From the NCBI GenBank assembly GCA_033819885.1, contig JAQYUZ010000026.1, positions 1-64,000 of the forward strand: DNA of 64,000 nucleotides, given 5' to 3'. The DNA is from Microbotryomycetes sp. JL201 (lineage: Eukaryota > Basidiomycota > Microbotryomycetes). This document shows, piece after piece, positions 1 through 11,274 of this stretch. The translations under genes were made by a program, and so were the position numbers. Positions within the stretch are counted from its first letter, which is position 1, and every line of letters starts with the position of its first letter. Under the pieces are notes generated by a model. That model did not search any database. It had not been told where the DNA came from and saw only the letters and a list, made by a program, of their open reading frames with translations.

Positions 1-45
<45 letters not shown>
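1..45. repeat. Poly-C run at window edge
   Basis: The first 45 bases are uninterrupted C. There is no telomere-like repeat unit, and the neighbouring gene is cut off here while still being coding. The run is most simply a contig-end or homopolymer sequencing artefact. Confidence 0.8.
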
Positions 46-46
<1 letters not shown>

Positions 47-72
47 CGCGTGCGCGAGCATGCCCGGCTCAC

Positions 73-1069
73 ATCGGTCTGCCGCGAATCCGTTTTCTTC
101 TTGCTCTTTCGCTGCCGCGTCCTTCATCCGCTGTTCGGCTAGCGCACGCTTGGCTTTTTCAGTGTCCTCAATGTTTTTGAGCTTGCGGCTGAAGTCGCGC
201 GTGCACACTACGTCAGACACGCTGATGGCGCCGAAGAAGACGTCACTCACTCGATCCCCAAATCAATCTCAGGAATGGCCGTCAGCATGGCAGCAGACAG
301 AGTCACGCTGCCTTCCTCAGCTGGCTCTTTCTTTTCGATGCGATACTTTTCAGCCACCTTGAACAACTCGTCGCGCGGGTCGAGCCGGCGCATCTCTTGC
401 TCCGTGTCAATGTCTTGCGTGCCTTTGCGCTTCTTGAGTTCGCTCTCGATGTAAGCCATCCTGTTGTCACAACAGTCAGTTTGCGGTCTGGTTTGTTTGC
501 TTGGAAGCTCGCGCACATGTGCTTGTCGACGTCGACCGTGTTGGTCTGGCCCGTAAAGTTGTCATTGTTGACCACCCTCCTGGTAAGGGACTTTGCGTCG
601 TCTCTGCACGGGCACAGAGCCGAACGAGACCCGTCAGCGCCAAAGACGAAAGCGAGAGTGCAAGCGCTGTGTCATGCTGACCCTGGCGTGCCGTCCCTGA
701 CCCTGTCGCGCAGTCCACCGTGTGTACCTTCGACCATGCCGTCTGCGGTGACCTGTTCGCCGCTGTCTCCTTCCTTGCGGCGCTTCTTGCGGTCGCCGGC
801 GTTGAGCTTGTCGAGCTCGATCCCGCCGGTCGCGCGCTTGAGTTTGCGCAGTGCGATCAATTCCTCCAGTGTTTCACTGAGAATACCTGTCAACGCCGAG
901 CGAGCCAAGAGCCTCTCGTGGCAAGCACGCTTGCTCACCTCAGGTTCTCGTCGGCGCCGTCATTATTGTCTTGCTCCAGAGGCGTCGACGCGCTGTCCGA
1001 CGCAGCCAGTGGCGACTCTGATCTGCTGACTGGTGCCACGCCTTGCGGACGGGCGCGTTTTTTAAACAT
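73..1069 (-). CDS. C9orf78/TLS1-family protein, 3' end missing
   Basis: Splicing-associated protein of the Hep59/C9orf78 family (fission yeast Tls1), a nuclear protein linked to the spliceosome. Exons read on the minus strand: 1069-939, 876-728, 601-517, 460-251, 188-73, then a GT donor at 72 leading out of the window. The join restores the family blocks SETLEELIALRKLK, NNDNFTGQTNTVDVDKHM-MAYIESELKKRKG and EEGSVTLSAAMLTAIPEIDLGI, followed by LKNIEDTEKAKRALAEQR. The start ATG at 1069 opens a basic N-terminus (MFKKRARPQG), as in relatives. The last codons lie beyond the left edge, behind the poly-C run. The splice between exons 2 and 3 is the least certain. Divergent from the AAA ATPase, with about 90 bp between them. 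Confidence 0.8.
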
Positions 1070-1161
1070 TTCGTGTGGTCAAAACCCAAGTTGGCGAGAG
1101 CCGGGGAGACCGCCGCTCATCTTTGCCTTTGCCCTCCTCGTCAGCACCTTCATCGGGCATC

Positions 1162-3835
1162 ATGGCCACATCAGGGGCGAGTATGACGTTTAAACAAGCT
1201 GCTGCACTGGCTGCAGTCACCGCTGGCGTCGCTACCGCAGCGACGTACGCGCTCGCGACTGCTCAGCGCTCAGGCCTGCTGCGCGGAAATGACTCGACAG
1301 CAGCAAAACACAGCACCAAGGCAAAGCGTAAGGAGGCCAAGACGAAGAATATGAACAAGTTCAGGAAGAACGGCAAAGGCAAGAGCAAGGTCATGATGGG
1401 CGAGGACAATGCCGGCGAATCCGACGACAGCTCGGACAATGACGACGACGGTTCTGACAACGGTGAAGGCAAGAAAGCCACAGGCGAACGATGGGACGTC
1501 AAGCACGAATTCTACGACAACAGCATTGGCTGGACAGTACGGGAGCCACCAGACGAGGAGAAAACGGCCGTCTTCACAGTCTCATACCGGAGGTGGCCAA
1601 AGAGCGCAGATTACTCGGGGCAAGAAGATTACACAGCAGTACAGATCTGGTCTTACGCGCTCGTAGACGTGCTCAGGCGAGTGCTTATCGACGTCGAAGC
1701 AGTGCTCGAGGATGAGCCGCAAATCGACGCGAGGGAATTGTTTCTCAAAAAAGCAGAGATTGCCAAGCTCTTGAAAGAGCTCGAGGTGCACAAGGCCCAG
1801 CTTGATGCCAAAAGGGCTGAACATCAAGCAGATGTCGGTGAAAAGTCGACAAATGAGGAGTCGGCCGAAGTCAACGGCGAACTCGAGCAAGCGGATGCGT
1901 CGGTTCTGGATACTGTCGAGGCACAACCAGACGACTCATCACAGGCTGCGGAAGACGACAATCAAGAGCACGCCGCGTCTACAGATGAGCTCGAAGTCCA
2001 GATTGACCACGTTCAGGTCATGCTCCAGTATCTCGATAAGGAGTTTGCGCCAATGTGAGGCACCTGTATGGACACATCCACGGACGGATCCTGACATCGC
2101 TCAAATCAACCTGTGTGCAGCCAATCCAAGCTCGACCGCATGTTGCAGCGTTCGGAAATCTCGTACCCGCTGCTGTGGGCAATCTTCCCGGCGCAACTCG
2201 ACGTCGTCACTACTGATGACGCGTCATCTGAAAAAACGTCGATGCGCGTCAAAGACTGGTCGTACAGCGTGAACCGAGACGGACCGCACTTTTGTCTTTC
2301 CGGCTGGCGCCTCGTGTTCAATGGCGACAAATACGTCCGCGTCTGGTCCGATGTAGAGATTCCGAAATTCAAAGGTCTACGGAACATTGGTGCGCTCAAT
2401 GCTTTCCCGATGACAACACGTTACCGCGAAGAGCTTACCGCGAGAGGCAAGCGCTACACCGAGCTAGCCGGAGTCCATTTCCTCAACTATTCGAGCGTGC
2501 TCATTCAAAGAAAAGGCCACGGCATGGACAGACGCATCATCAAAATGCGCGCAGAAGGCAGAGCCGTCGTTGATGCCAAGAGTTTCAGGAGGATGCAGCC
2601 TGCGATGGCTGCGCAAGAGGTGTGGGAGGACGAGGAGTACGACGACTACGGCTGCACTATTAATCCTGGCAGCAGCGTCATTCCACCGAAAGGTGAACAT
2701 CCGGCAGACACGGAGCTGTGCTTGCTACCACCTTGCGTGTACGGTTTCAGCCTCGTCGCGAGAGAGTTTGGCCTGCTGCTCGTCGTACGCTTGCCGTCTC
2801 GAGGATATCAAGCACCAACTGACCCATTGCCCTGTACAGGACAAATTCACACCAATCGAATTCAATCCTCTGGCGTACAAGCATCTCGTCCTCGATCCGA
2901 ATTACAAAGAATTGATTCTCTCGCTCGTCAAGCAGAACCACACGCTCAGTCGCGCTCGCGCGATCCAGGCCGGCCATCGGGAAAAAGACGCATCCGACGG
3001 TGCTTCTGACGGCCAGCCTTGCATGATCTCAGACGTAATTCAAGGCAAGAGCGGCGGACTCGTCATTGTTCTGCACGGCTCACCGGGAACTGGCAAGACA
3101 TTAACGGCCGAAGCCATCAGCGACTTGCTCGAAGCTCCTTTGTACAGTGTCACAGCTGGCGAGCTCGGCATGAGCGCAGAGACGCTGGAAAAGAAGTTGC
3201 GAGACGTTCTCGACACTGTCGAAGTGTGGTCGGCTGTGCTATTGATTGACGAGGCCGACGTGTTTCTCGAACAGCGCAGCTTGCATGACGTGGCTCGCAA
3301 CGCAATGGTATCGGTGTTTCTTCGCATGCTCGAGCATCACGCCGGAGTCTTGTTCCTCACCACAAATCGTGTGCATACAATCGACCCAGCGTTCCAGTCA
3401 CGTTTCAGTGTGGCTTTGTCATATCCAGCTCTTGATCGCTCCAAGCGTCGCACCATTTGGAAAGCATTTTTGCGAATGGCAGGCGTCGGCATCGAAGACG
3501 AGCAAGACGATGCCAAGGAGCACCTCATTGCAAACGGGTTCAAGGACGACTCTGAGAAGCAAATGAAGCAAACTGCGATCAGGTCTTACATATCTGCTGC
3601 TTACCTCAGCAAGCTTGCCGCCAAAACAGAATTCAACGGTCGAAGCATAAAAAATGTGGTGCGCACTGCTCAAGCGCTCGCCTTGTCAAAAGGAAAACCG
3701 CTCGGGACGAAGGAGCTCGACATTGTCATCGAAACATCGCAAAAGTTTGCACAAGATTTCAAAGAGGCTGATGTAGAAGGCTTGTACCAAGCACCTGGAG
3801 AGGGCTGGCAGGATAGAACGATGGCATACAACTAG
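1162..3835 (+). CDS. AAA+ ATPase with N-terminal DUF7025-type region
   Basis: Uncharacterised fungal AAA+ ATPase. Exons 1162-2054, 2121-2784 and 2804-3835 give about 862 residues. The N-terminus has a short hydrophobic stretch (residues ~9-32), then a basic segment, an acidic segment and a coiled coil. The middle matches the DUF7025 pattern (YPLLWAIFPAQLDV, then GWRLVFNGDKYVRVW, IPKFKG, ELTARGKRYTELAG). The C-terminal third is a AAA domain with Walker A GSPGTGKT, Walker B LLIDEADVFLE, the sensor-1 stretch FLTTNRV and an Arg-finger region FQSRFSVAL. The 66-nt intron at 2055-2120 is ordinary. Joining the two large frames further on needs a 19-nt GT-AG intron at 2785-2803 (see findings) or an indel. 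Partner and substrate are unknown. Confidence 0.75.
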
Positions 3836-4193
3836 ATACACGGATTTGGTGCCTTTGCATGCTGGCATGCTTGCAATGTAGACTTGTGTCGCACAATAGA
3901 AATCGTCGATGTCGAAAGGATCGTCAACATCACGTGACCTCACAAATAAAACTCAGCGTGAAGCAGAGCGCGAGTGCTTTCGATTACCTGCACACTGTCC
4001 AGAGTCTGGCACCTCACTGTCGCTGACTTGTTTGTCGCAAGACCAGTCGCGTCGTCAAGAAGAAGATCAACCGGACGCGTGCTTTCCTTGCGGCCGCCCA
4101 TCGAGGGCACGAGCAGCCCTCACTCCAAACAAGCTGGTCAAAGGAAGGCTCACGCTAGAACGCGAACGACACGTTGGTGCCGACACTAGCGCG
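3836..4193. other. Intergenic, promoter side of coiled-coil gene
   Basis: No conserved coding frame is visible in these 358 bases. They separate the AAA gene stop from the next tandem gene and presumably hold its promoter. No clear TATA box or other named element was recognised. Confidence 0.5.
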
Positions 4194-7100
4194 ATGAGGG
4201 ACGCGCCCAGCGGCGCGACGCAAGGCGCGTCTCCGGTGCTCGGGCCTCTGCCCAATTCGCAAGAGTACACTAGCATCATTCAGTCCATTCATCAAAGAAC
4301 GTCAGCGAGGTCGACGGTCGATCTGGCGGCTGATCTGGCGCTGAGCGCGCAGCTGGGCCAGCAGCTGCTCGACGACAAGAACCAGCTCGAACGCAGGCTC
4401 GCACACGCCGAGGCGGGCACGCAAAAGGTCTTGGACAAACTGACATTGTCAGTCAAAGAGGCTAGCCAGTTGCAACGTGTGGGTCCCTTCCCGCTGCTCC
4501 TCCTCGCATCCCTGGCTCTGATCCCTTGTTTCGTATGTCCCAGCGATTAGAAGAGACGGTCTCAAATCTAGAGCAGGCAGACCACAACAATCGGAGCCTG
4601 CTCGTAACGTTGGAAGAAGACCGCAAGACAATCTCTAGGTTGTCGGCAGAGGCGGCCAAGCACGTCCAGTCAGCCGCACAATTGAAGTCTCTGATGCGCA
4701 CGCACGAGGACGTCAAGCAAGAGCTCGCCTCCGAGCGCAAGAGGTCAACTGCGCTCGATGCGCGGTTGCGCAAGCAGACTGAACGTTGCGCAGATCTCGA
4801 GAAGCGCTGGAAACGCGCCACGTCCGACCTGGAAGAGATGCGGCAAGACAAGGTCTTGCGCACGCGCAAATCACACGACGCGCTCGCCAAATACAGGGCC
4901 AAATACTCTGGTCCGACCTCGCTAAGTTTTGCGTCGGGAGCCGAGGCCTTGGCGCACAATCCAGAAGCTGCCGAGTTGCTCAAACTCGTTGAAACGCTCG
5001 TATCAGAAAACGACATGCTCAGATCGGAGTCTCAGGAGCTGCATGAGCTGCTGGACGTTTCGAGAGACGAACAAGTCAATTTACTGTCAGACTTGACAGA
5101 AAAACAGTACGCTTTCCTTGATGCAGAGGAAGGAGGTCTGCCACCGTCGACTGCTCCGCCACTTGGGTCCAACTTACTTGCCGACGTACTGAATTCGCCC
5201 TCAGTCGTCCAGTCAGTCTCAGGCACGACGACGTCTGACTTTGACGAGTCGCAGCGCATGTCGCCTGCCTCGACCGCGCCGACGTCACACCTGACTTGGG
5301 CAAACTCGACTGTCTCTCATAGTCATCGGAGCATCAACTTGAGCCGGACATTGAGTTCGAGCTCGGCAGCCTCGAATGAGGACAGATCGTTCGTATATCA
5401 GCTTTCGGATGGCAGGAAGACCGCACGAAGGAGCAGCGGTCACTTTGCCGGATTAGCTCTCGGCCCTCCGATCTCGACAGGCAAGATTCCGGTCGGCAAA
5501 GGGCACAATAGGAGGTCTGCAAGCATCGATATCTCGTCTGTGAGAAGTGTGAGTTGTCCTATGTTCTCCCTAGATGGCGATGTGCTGACGCGCTGTATCA
5601 GCTCGACGTGACAGATGGTCCCGGTCCGGAAAGCCTACCGGTCTCGCCATACTGCCATCCGCCTGCTCGCCCTCCATCTCTCTTCTCTATCGGAAGCGAA
5701 GGAGATGATCATCCGCCTGTGAGACCGAGGCGACATCATCGTCCGCTGTCATTGTCAATGGGTCCTTCAATGTTCCCGCTCGTGCCAGAGGACGAACAAG
5801 CTGCATTGCAGTCTCCCAGGATCCCCATCTCGCGCTCAAAATCGCCTCGACTTGTCAAGGGCAAGGATGACGGCATGACACATTCGTCGTCAACGGAGAT
5901 GTCGGTCGCTTCAGCTCCAAGCGGAATGGGGCTGAGCTCGCCACAGAAACGGCCGCGGACAGATTCGAGCTACGACACCGGCACAAAAACAGTTGACAGC
6001 GCGACACAAACGTCACCCGTGATGGCATCTCGGAGACCTTCGATTCCGTCCATGTCAACACCGAAACAAACGACGTCAGTTCGTTCCGCTTCGCCGCGTC
6101 CGGAAGCGACTCGCTCGCATACGTCTTTGTCAGAGTTGTCTGACCAAGACCGCTTCATGAACGACGTGACATCATCCGGCAATCCCGATAGCCGAACCAT
6201 TTCACTTAACAAATTGTTGCAGCACGCAAGCAAGCTGCTCAGTCGGATCCAGTCATCTGACATAGCTTCGCAAGAGAAACGTCTCAAGAAGCAGCATTTG
6301 TCTGGCGACGTAGGTCACTTGGCGCAAACGAACTTGAAAGACATTGTGAGTTGTACGATGGTTTGCAACATGGTACTTTGTTGACGCTAACTGTCGACGG
6401 CAGATTGTGGACGTCGAAAATCTACGACATCACTTTCGCAAGGTTCTTGAAGCGGAACGGATCGTCTTGCGCGGTGCGGAGCCTGATTTGCACGCCAATG
6501 AGTCACTCGTTCTGCGGCGCGACTTTGTGACGCTCGTCAAGCTGTTCCGGGACATCTTGTTTGAGCTGTCGAGGCTACGAATGCTTGTCAACAGGGTCCA
6601 GCTCGACCCTCATTTGGCCAGCAGCTTGCGTGCCCTCGATGTTCCAAACAATGTCACGCCGGAGGACACCCAACCTAAAGCCTCTGCAGCAAGCGGTCTG
6701 TTGGCGCCGCTTACGCGATTCCTTGGAGCAGCGCTGTCCAATGAGCCAGAGCCAACCTCACCGACTTCTGCCCCTTTGGGTCCGCGACCTCATCCGCCGA
6801 AACGCAGCGTTTCGAGCGCAATCAGCTCGACGGCTGTCAGTGTCGAGTTTGGCAGTGGAGCTGTTCGGAGAGCAGTCGCAAACGAGAACGAGCCGCCTAG
6901 ATCTATGACGACAGAGTTTGATCGAGCAGCGCAACAAGCTTCACTTGGACGCAAAGGCGGCCAGCAAGCTCGACGTGACCTGAACAGTATTTTTGCTGGG
7001 GCTCCGACAGTTGTCGCACCGAAGGCTCCGATCAGCGCTTCGTGGTTCAGCAGGGCAGGTCCTTCGAGTAATCCGATCGGTCGATTGCTGGCTTCGTACC

Positions 7101-7909
7101 GTCCGGCAACAGAATCAACGGTCAATGCGGTACTCGATTCAATTCCCCATGCTCCGCAATCGACTGCCGAGCCTCCCCCGCCATTGCTCGAGCGCGAGTT
7201 GAGACGCAGAGGGCTGTCGGATTCATCCATCCGCAGCACCTTCGTTGCTCATGCCAATCCACATCACCGTATCATTTCACCGGCCACGCTCGCCTTGTCT
7301 GGCGAGCCTGAACCAACGTCGGCCGTCCCGATACTGGTGCGCACGACAGAGGATGGTGGTCATGCGGATGCTGTCGATGGAGCAGAAGGCCCAATGACCA
7401 ACAGGCCTTCGGCTCAAAGTCAGCTCTCGGCATCTCTCATGGTCACTTCAAATCTTAGTAAACGACCTTCTGTCGCGCAACTGCGAAGCAAAAAGTCGAC
7501 GCCTCAGCTTCGTTCCGTCAGCGCAACTCGATCAGACATGTCTGTCTCGTCGCCACCTCTGCCCGTTCAGTCAGTTCCAGTCAAAGTTCGAGATGACAAA
7601 CCGCCCTTGTCGTCGATTGCTTCGGCAGTTGCGATTCCGCGGAGCTTGTCTCCGTCTGAAACACAGTGCGGCCCAGCGTCAATCGCTTCAACTTCTTTGC
7701 TGGGCAACTTGTCTCAGTGGGCTAGCAAAGCAAGTGGATTATCGCCATTGGCAGCGGCTGTAGAAACAGACGAAGACGAAGCGCAGAGCTCGATGCTGGC
7801 AACGTCGCCACGGACGAGACCTTCGATGTCGAATAACCTGTCGAGAAGCGCCTCGGGCAGAGTCAGCGGGATGCCGAGTCCGACTGAACGAGCTGGTCGT
7901 GATTGTTAG
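4194..7909 (+). CDS. Large coiled-coil, Ser/Pro-rich protein of unknown role
   Basis: Four exons, 4194-4478, 4544-5548, 5602-6345 and 6404-7909, join in frame to 1179 residues. The N-terminal ~300 residues are heptad-rich coiled coil (QRLEETVSNLEQADHNNRSL onwards). A second short coiled coil follows (ELLKLVETLVSENDMLRSES), then a long low-complexity Ser/Pro/Thr region with many SP/TP sites. A helical block lies near residues 560-690 (LNKLLQHASKLLSRIQ, then LRRDFVTLVKLFRDILFELS), and the tail is disordered. Each intron starts GTG and is 53-65 nt long. I do not recognise a named family. The architecture suggests a cytoskeletal or cell-cycle scaffold, but that is a guess from shape only. Confidence 0.75.
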
Positions 7910-8020
7910 GCAGACCTTTCGGATATTGTACTGTGAATAAGGGACCCTGACTTGCACGATTTGGATATACAATGTTGCCATGCTAGCTGTGCATTGCATA
8001 AAGAGCCTAAAAAGAAATGC

Positions 8021-9411
8021 TCAAGCCTTGGACTTTCGCCTCTCCGACTTTGCCTTTTTCTTCGCCGCACTGGCGTCCTTGTCTTCATCTTTCGAGTCGC
8101 GCGTTCGCTTTGCCTTTTTTACGCTTGGCGGTTCCAACCTCGGTGGCGGACTTGGACTCCTCGAGCTTTCAGTCCCAACCTCGTCTTCGCTGTCCCTGCC
8201 TGCGCCATGTTGATCGTCCTCTTCTTCTGCTTGTTCGATCTGTTTTGCGCGTTGCTTTGTAGACGATTTGACTTTTGAAGAGGCAGTCTTTTTGCCCTTG
8301 TTGGGCAAGGTCGAAGCTTTCGCAGCGACGACGGTAGACGCAAAAGGATCATCCAAAAGTGAACCCGTGACCGAGATCATCGAGTTTGCGATTGTTATCC
8401 TGTCACATGATGAACGGTCAGACGAGCTGTCTAGCAGATGCAAAGCGCACTTGCCCAACTATCGTAAACTCGATTCGAACTTGTTGTCCTCCAAGGGGCT
8501 TTTTGTTGTCCTTCCTCAACCACCACCCATGTTGCCTGTACATCTGCTCTTCCTCTTCAACCTGATCAGCAATCTTCTTTGCCTCTTGCTCCTCCTCGTC
8601 TACGTCATCCTGATCCTCGTCTGCTGCATCTCCTGTAGCCTCTCCCTCGTCCTCGGCCTTGTCTTGCGCGACAGGTTCGGCAGTTGGGAACTCTAGCTTT
8701 TGCCGCTTCTGGACGGCGTCTGGGACCGGATAGTCAGGGTCAAAGTAATATACGTCTGAGGGAATGTGAGTGGCGGGGATTGACGCGTTGAACAAATCGT
8801 GCAGGAGCAACGAGATGTGGGATGGAGTTGACAGCGTTGGTGAGCCAGCTGCAAGTCGCAGAGACAGCAGTCAGCTTCCTGTCGTCTTGCAATCGATAAA
8901 GAAAGGAACGGTGGCACGGACAGATTGTTTGCCCGACTCGCGGTCTCCAGGCTGTTCCTGACCAGTTGACATGGGCCAACGTGAACCCACTGCCTTGAAT
9001 CATTGGCAACACCTTGAGTTGCACCTGCTTGTGCGTTTCTTGCTCGCCTTCGTCTTCGCTGTCGCTGTCGCTGTCGAGGATCCTTTGTCCGAGTTTACCA
9101 CCAGCCTTGGTCGAAGAGAATGGAGATGATTTCGCCGGAAACGATTCTGTTTGGTGTGCGTACCGTGGTTGCGGGTCAAACGTCAACAGAACGCCCTGGA
9201 CAGGCGGCAAGTACCGCATAACCCAGCTTGCGAGCACTTCCTTGACGCCCTCGAGCCCGCCTTGGCCTCTGTCGTTGCCATGTGAGCCGTCTGCGGCCCA
9301 GCATGGTGCGATTGGCATACGCATGCGCGCCTTGAACGCGACAAACTCGTTCGCTGGCGAAGTTGCGACGATGCTGTCGATGAGCAGCTTGGACGACGAC
9401 GCGTGAGCCAT
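8021..9411 (-). CDS. RPA43: RNA polymerase I subunit RPA43
   Basis: Stalk subunit of nuclear RNA polymerase I, paralogous to RPB7, acting in rRNA transcription initiation. Exons 9411-8922, 8848-8470 and 8399-8021 give 415 residues. The N-terminal RPB7-like part includes VLASWVMRYLPPVQGVLLTF and GSGFTLAHVNWSGTAWRPRVGQTI. The S1-like part follows with LSTPSHISLLLHDLFNASIP and, after the second splice, QQVRIEITIANSMISVTGSL. A long acidic insert (residues ~240-280) and a Lys/Ser-rich, probably disordered C-terminus follow, as in fungal homologues. The second intron starts GTTTAC, a weak donor, but it is the only one I found that restores the S1 strand. Convergent with the coiled-coil gene. Confidence 0.88.
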
Positions 9412-9576
9412 CGTTGTTCGAGCTATTTAGCTTGAGCAAATGTTGCTAGAGTCTTGCGCTCTGGCAATGACACCCTGCAAGGGCGTCCGACCCGTAAAGA
9501 TCAAAAAAGTCGTGCGCAGCACTCTCGCGACTTTTTGAAACCAAAGATCAGCGGCACAGTCTCCAACCACGACACG

Positions 9577-11001
9577 ATGAGCGGCAACAGGCCGGAACAT
9601 ATTGCGCCGCCCCAGGTGGTCAGTCCTTTCGCAGATGGATCGCGCGGACGAGCAATGGCTCAGCGCACTCGCTCGTCGCTTCAGCCGCCCTGCTGCCTGT
9701 CACGACCTGACACATATGACCGCAGTTTTACAATCAAGCCGAGGCGAAAAAGTACTCGAACAACACGCGGATACAGACAGTACAGGCAGACATGACGTAC
9801 CGATGCCTCGAGTTGCTCAGTCTGTAGGTGACATGCGCGGGCTCCGGCATACCGTAAAACTCGCGGTCGAGGTACTCCAGCTCACCATTGGTGCAGTCCT
9901 AGGTCACTTGACGATGAGGACGAGCCGCAGCCAGCATTCTTGCTCGATGTTGGCGCGGGCTCAGGCCTCTCGGGCGAAATCTTGACTGAAGAAGGTCACG
10001 AATGGGTTGGCATGGACGTGTCTGGAGGCATGCTCGGTCAGTTGCGGATCTATAGCCTTTCAATTCATGTCGTCCTCCACCGACTGTCGTCCGCCACTCT
10101 CAATCGTTGACCACGAGATAATGATGCAGAGGTCGCTCTCGATCGTGAAGTCGAAGGCGACTTGATGCTCGCCGACATCGGACAAGGTGTTCCGTTCCGC
10201 GCCGGAGCTTTCGATGGAGCCATCTCGTGAGCAATCTAGTCTGTTTATCAAGTTGCGGTCCACCACTCTGACCGATGCGTCCGCCAGCGTCTCTGTCCTT
10301 CAATGGTTGTGTAACGCCGACAGCACATCTCATTCGCCAGCGCAACGCTTGTCACGCTTCTTTACAGACTTGTTTGGCTGTCTCGCAAAAGGCGCTCGGG
10401 CCGTGTTTCAATTCTATCCGGAATCTGACGAGCAAGTCAAATTCATCATGGAGTTTGCTACCAAGGCAGGCTTTGGTGGTGGTCTCGTCGTCGACTACGT
10501 CAGTATCCGCACCAGACTTGTGTCTCGCGTCACTGTCAAGCTGACTCGTTTCGCGCTTTGACTTGACAGCCCAATTCGACCAAAAAGTACATTCGCTCGA
10601 TACGAATGCTTAGGTCATCTGCTCACACAGAACTCTTACACAGGAAAAAGTTCTACCTCGTCTTGTATTCCGGCCAACCTGATCCTTCTCAAATGCCTCG
10701 ACCACTTGGCGTTGAAGGGTCAGAGGAAATGGACAGCGACCGCGTCGCGTTTGAGAAACGCAGAGACCGAGCAAAGTCAAGTGGAGGACGACGGAATAGC
10801 AAGAAACGTCAAAACGTCAAAGACATTGATTGGATTTTGAAAAAGAAGGAAAGGTATCGTCAAAAAGGCAAGGCAGACGTTCCCAGGGATTCAAAGTAAG
10901 TGAAACGGTTCTGTATGGTGTCTTGGGCAAGCGTCATGTGTGACTGATTCTGATCTCTGATCTACAGATACACGGCCCGCCCGCGCAAGAACCGATTCTG
11001 A
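9577..11001 (+). CDS. BUD23: 18S rRNA (guanine-N7)-methyltransferase BUD23
   Basis: SAM-dependent enzyme that makes m7G in 18S rRNA, normally with TRM112, during 40S biogenesis. Eight exons join exactly to 293 residues: 9577-9615, 9726-9823, 9903-10036, 10130-10226, 10288-10498, 10570-10586, 10644-10895 and 10968-11001. Landmarks are the start [13 protein letters not shown], the helix [20 protein letters not shown] motif [16 protein letters not shown], motif [13 protein letters not shown], the catalytic-region stretch [10 protein letters not shown], and the basic C-terminal domain ending [16 protein letters not shown]...RPRKNRF. The sixth exon is a 17-nt micro-exon. The start ATG lies 165 bp from RPA43's start codon, so the two ribosome-biogenesis genes share a divergent promoter. 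Confidence 0.92.
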
Positions 11002-11274
11002 AACTTTGCTTTCGCTGCCATTGCCGTTGCTGCTCTGCTTTGTTCTCGGTTCATCAAATGTTGTCATTCATATCACGCTTGTCACGCTTTCGTCTCAAAA
11101 CAGTGTCCAATTCAGCGCAGATATACGGAAAAGCAATACAACGATCAGGACAGATATAGACAAGGAATCGCGAAATGACATCAATGAATCTAACTTTACT
11201 CGTAGTTCCGACGGCGGGGAGATTGTGGCGCGAGAGAAGGATTGGACGGCTTTGATGGCAGAGACACTGAAAGG

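Noticed and set aside
1-45. Poly-C run as a telomere or regulatory tract
   Set aside because: No telomeric repeat unit, and a conserved gene is cut off in mid-transcript at this edge; an artefact fits better.
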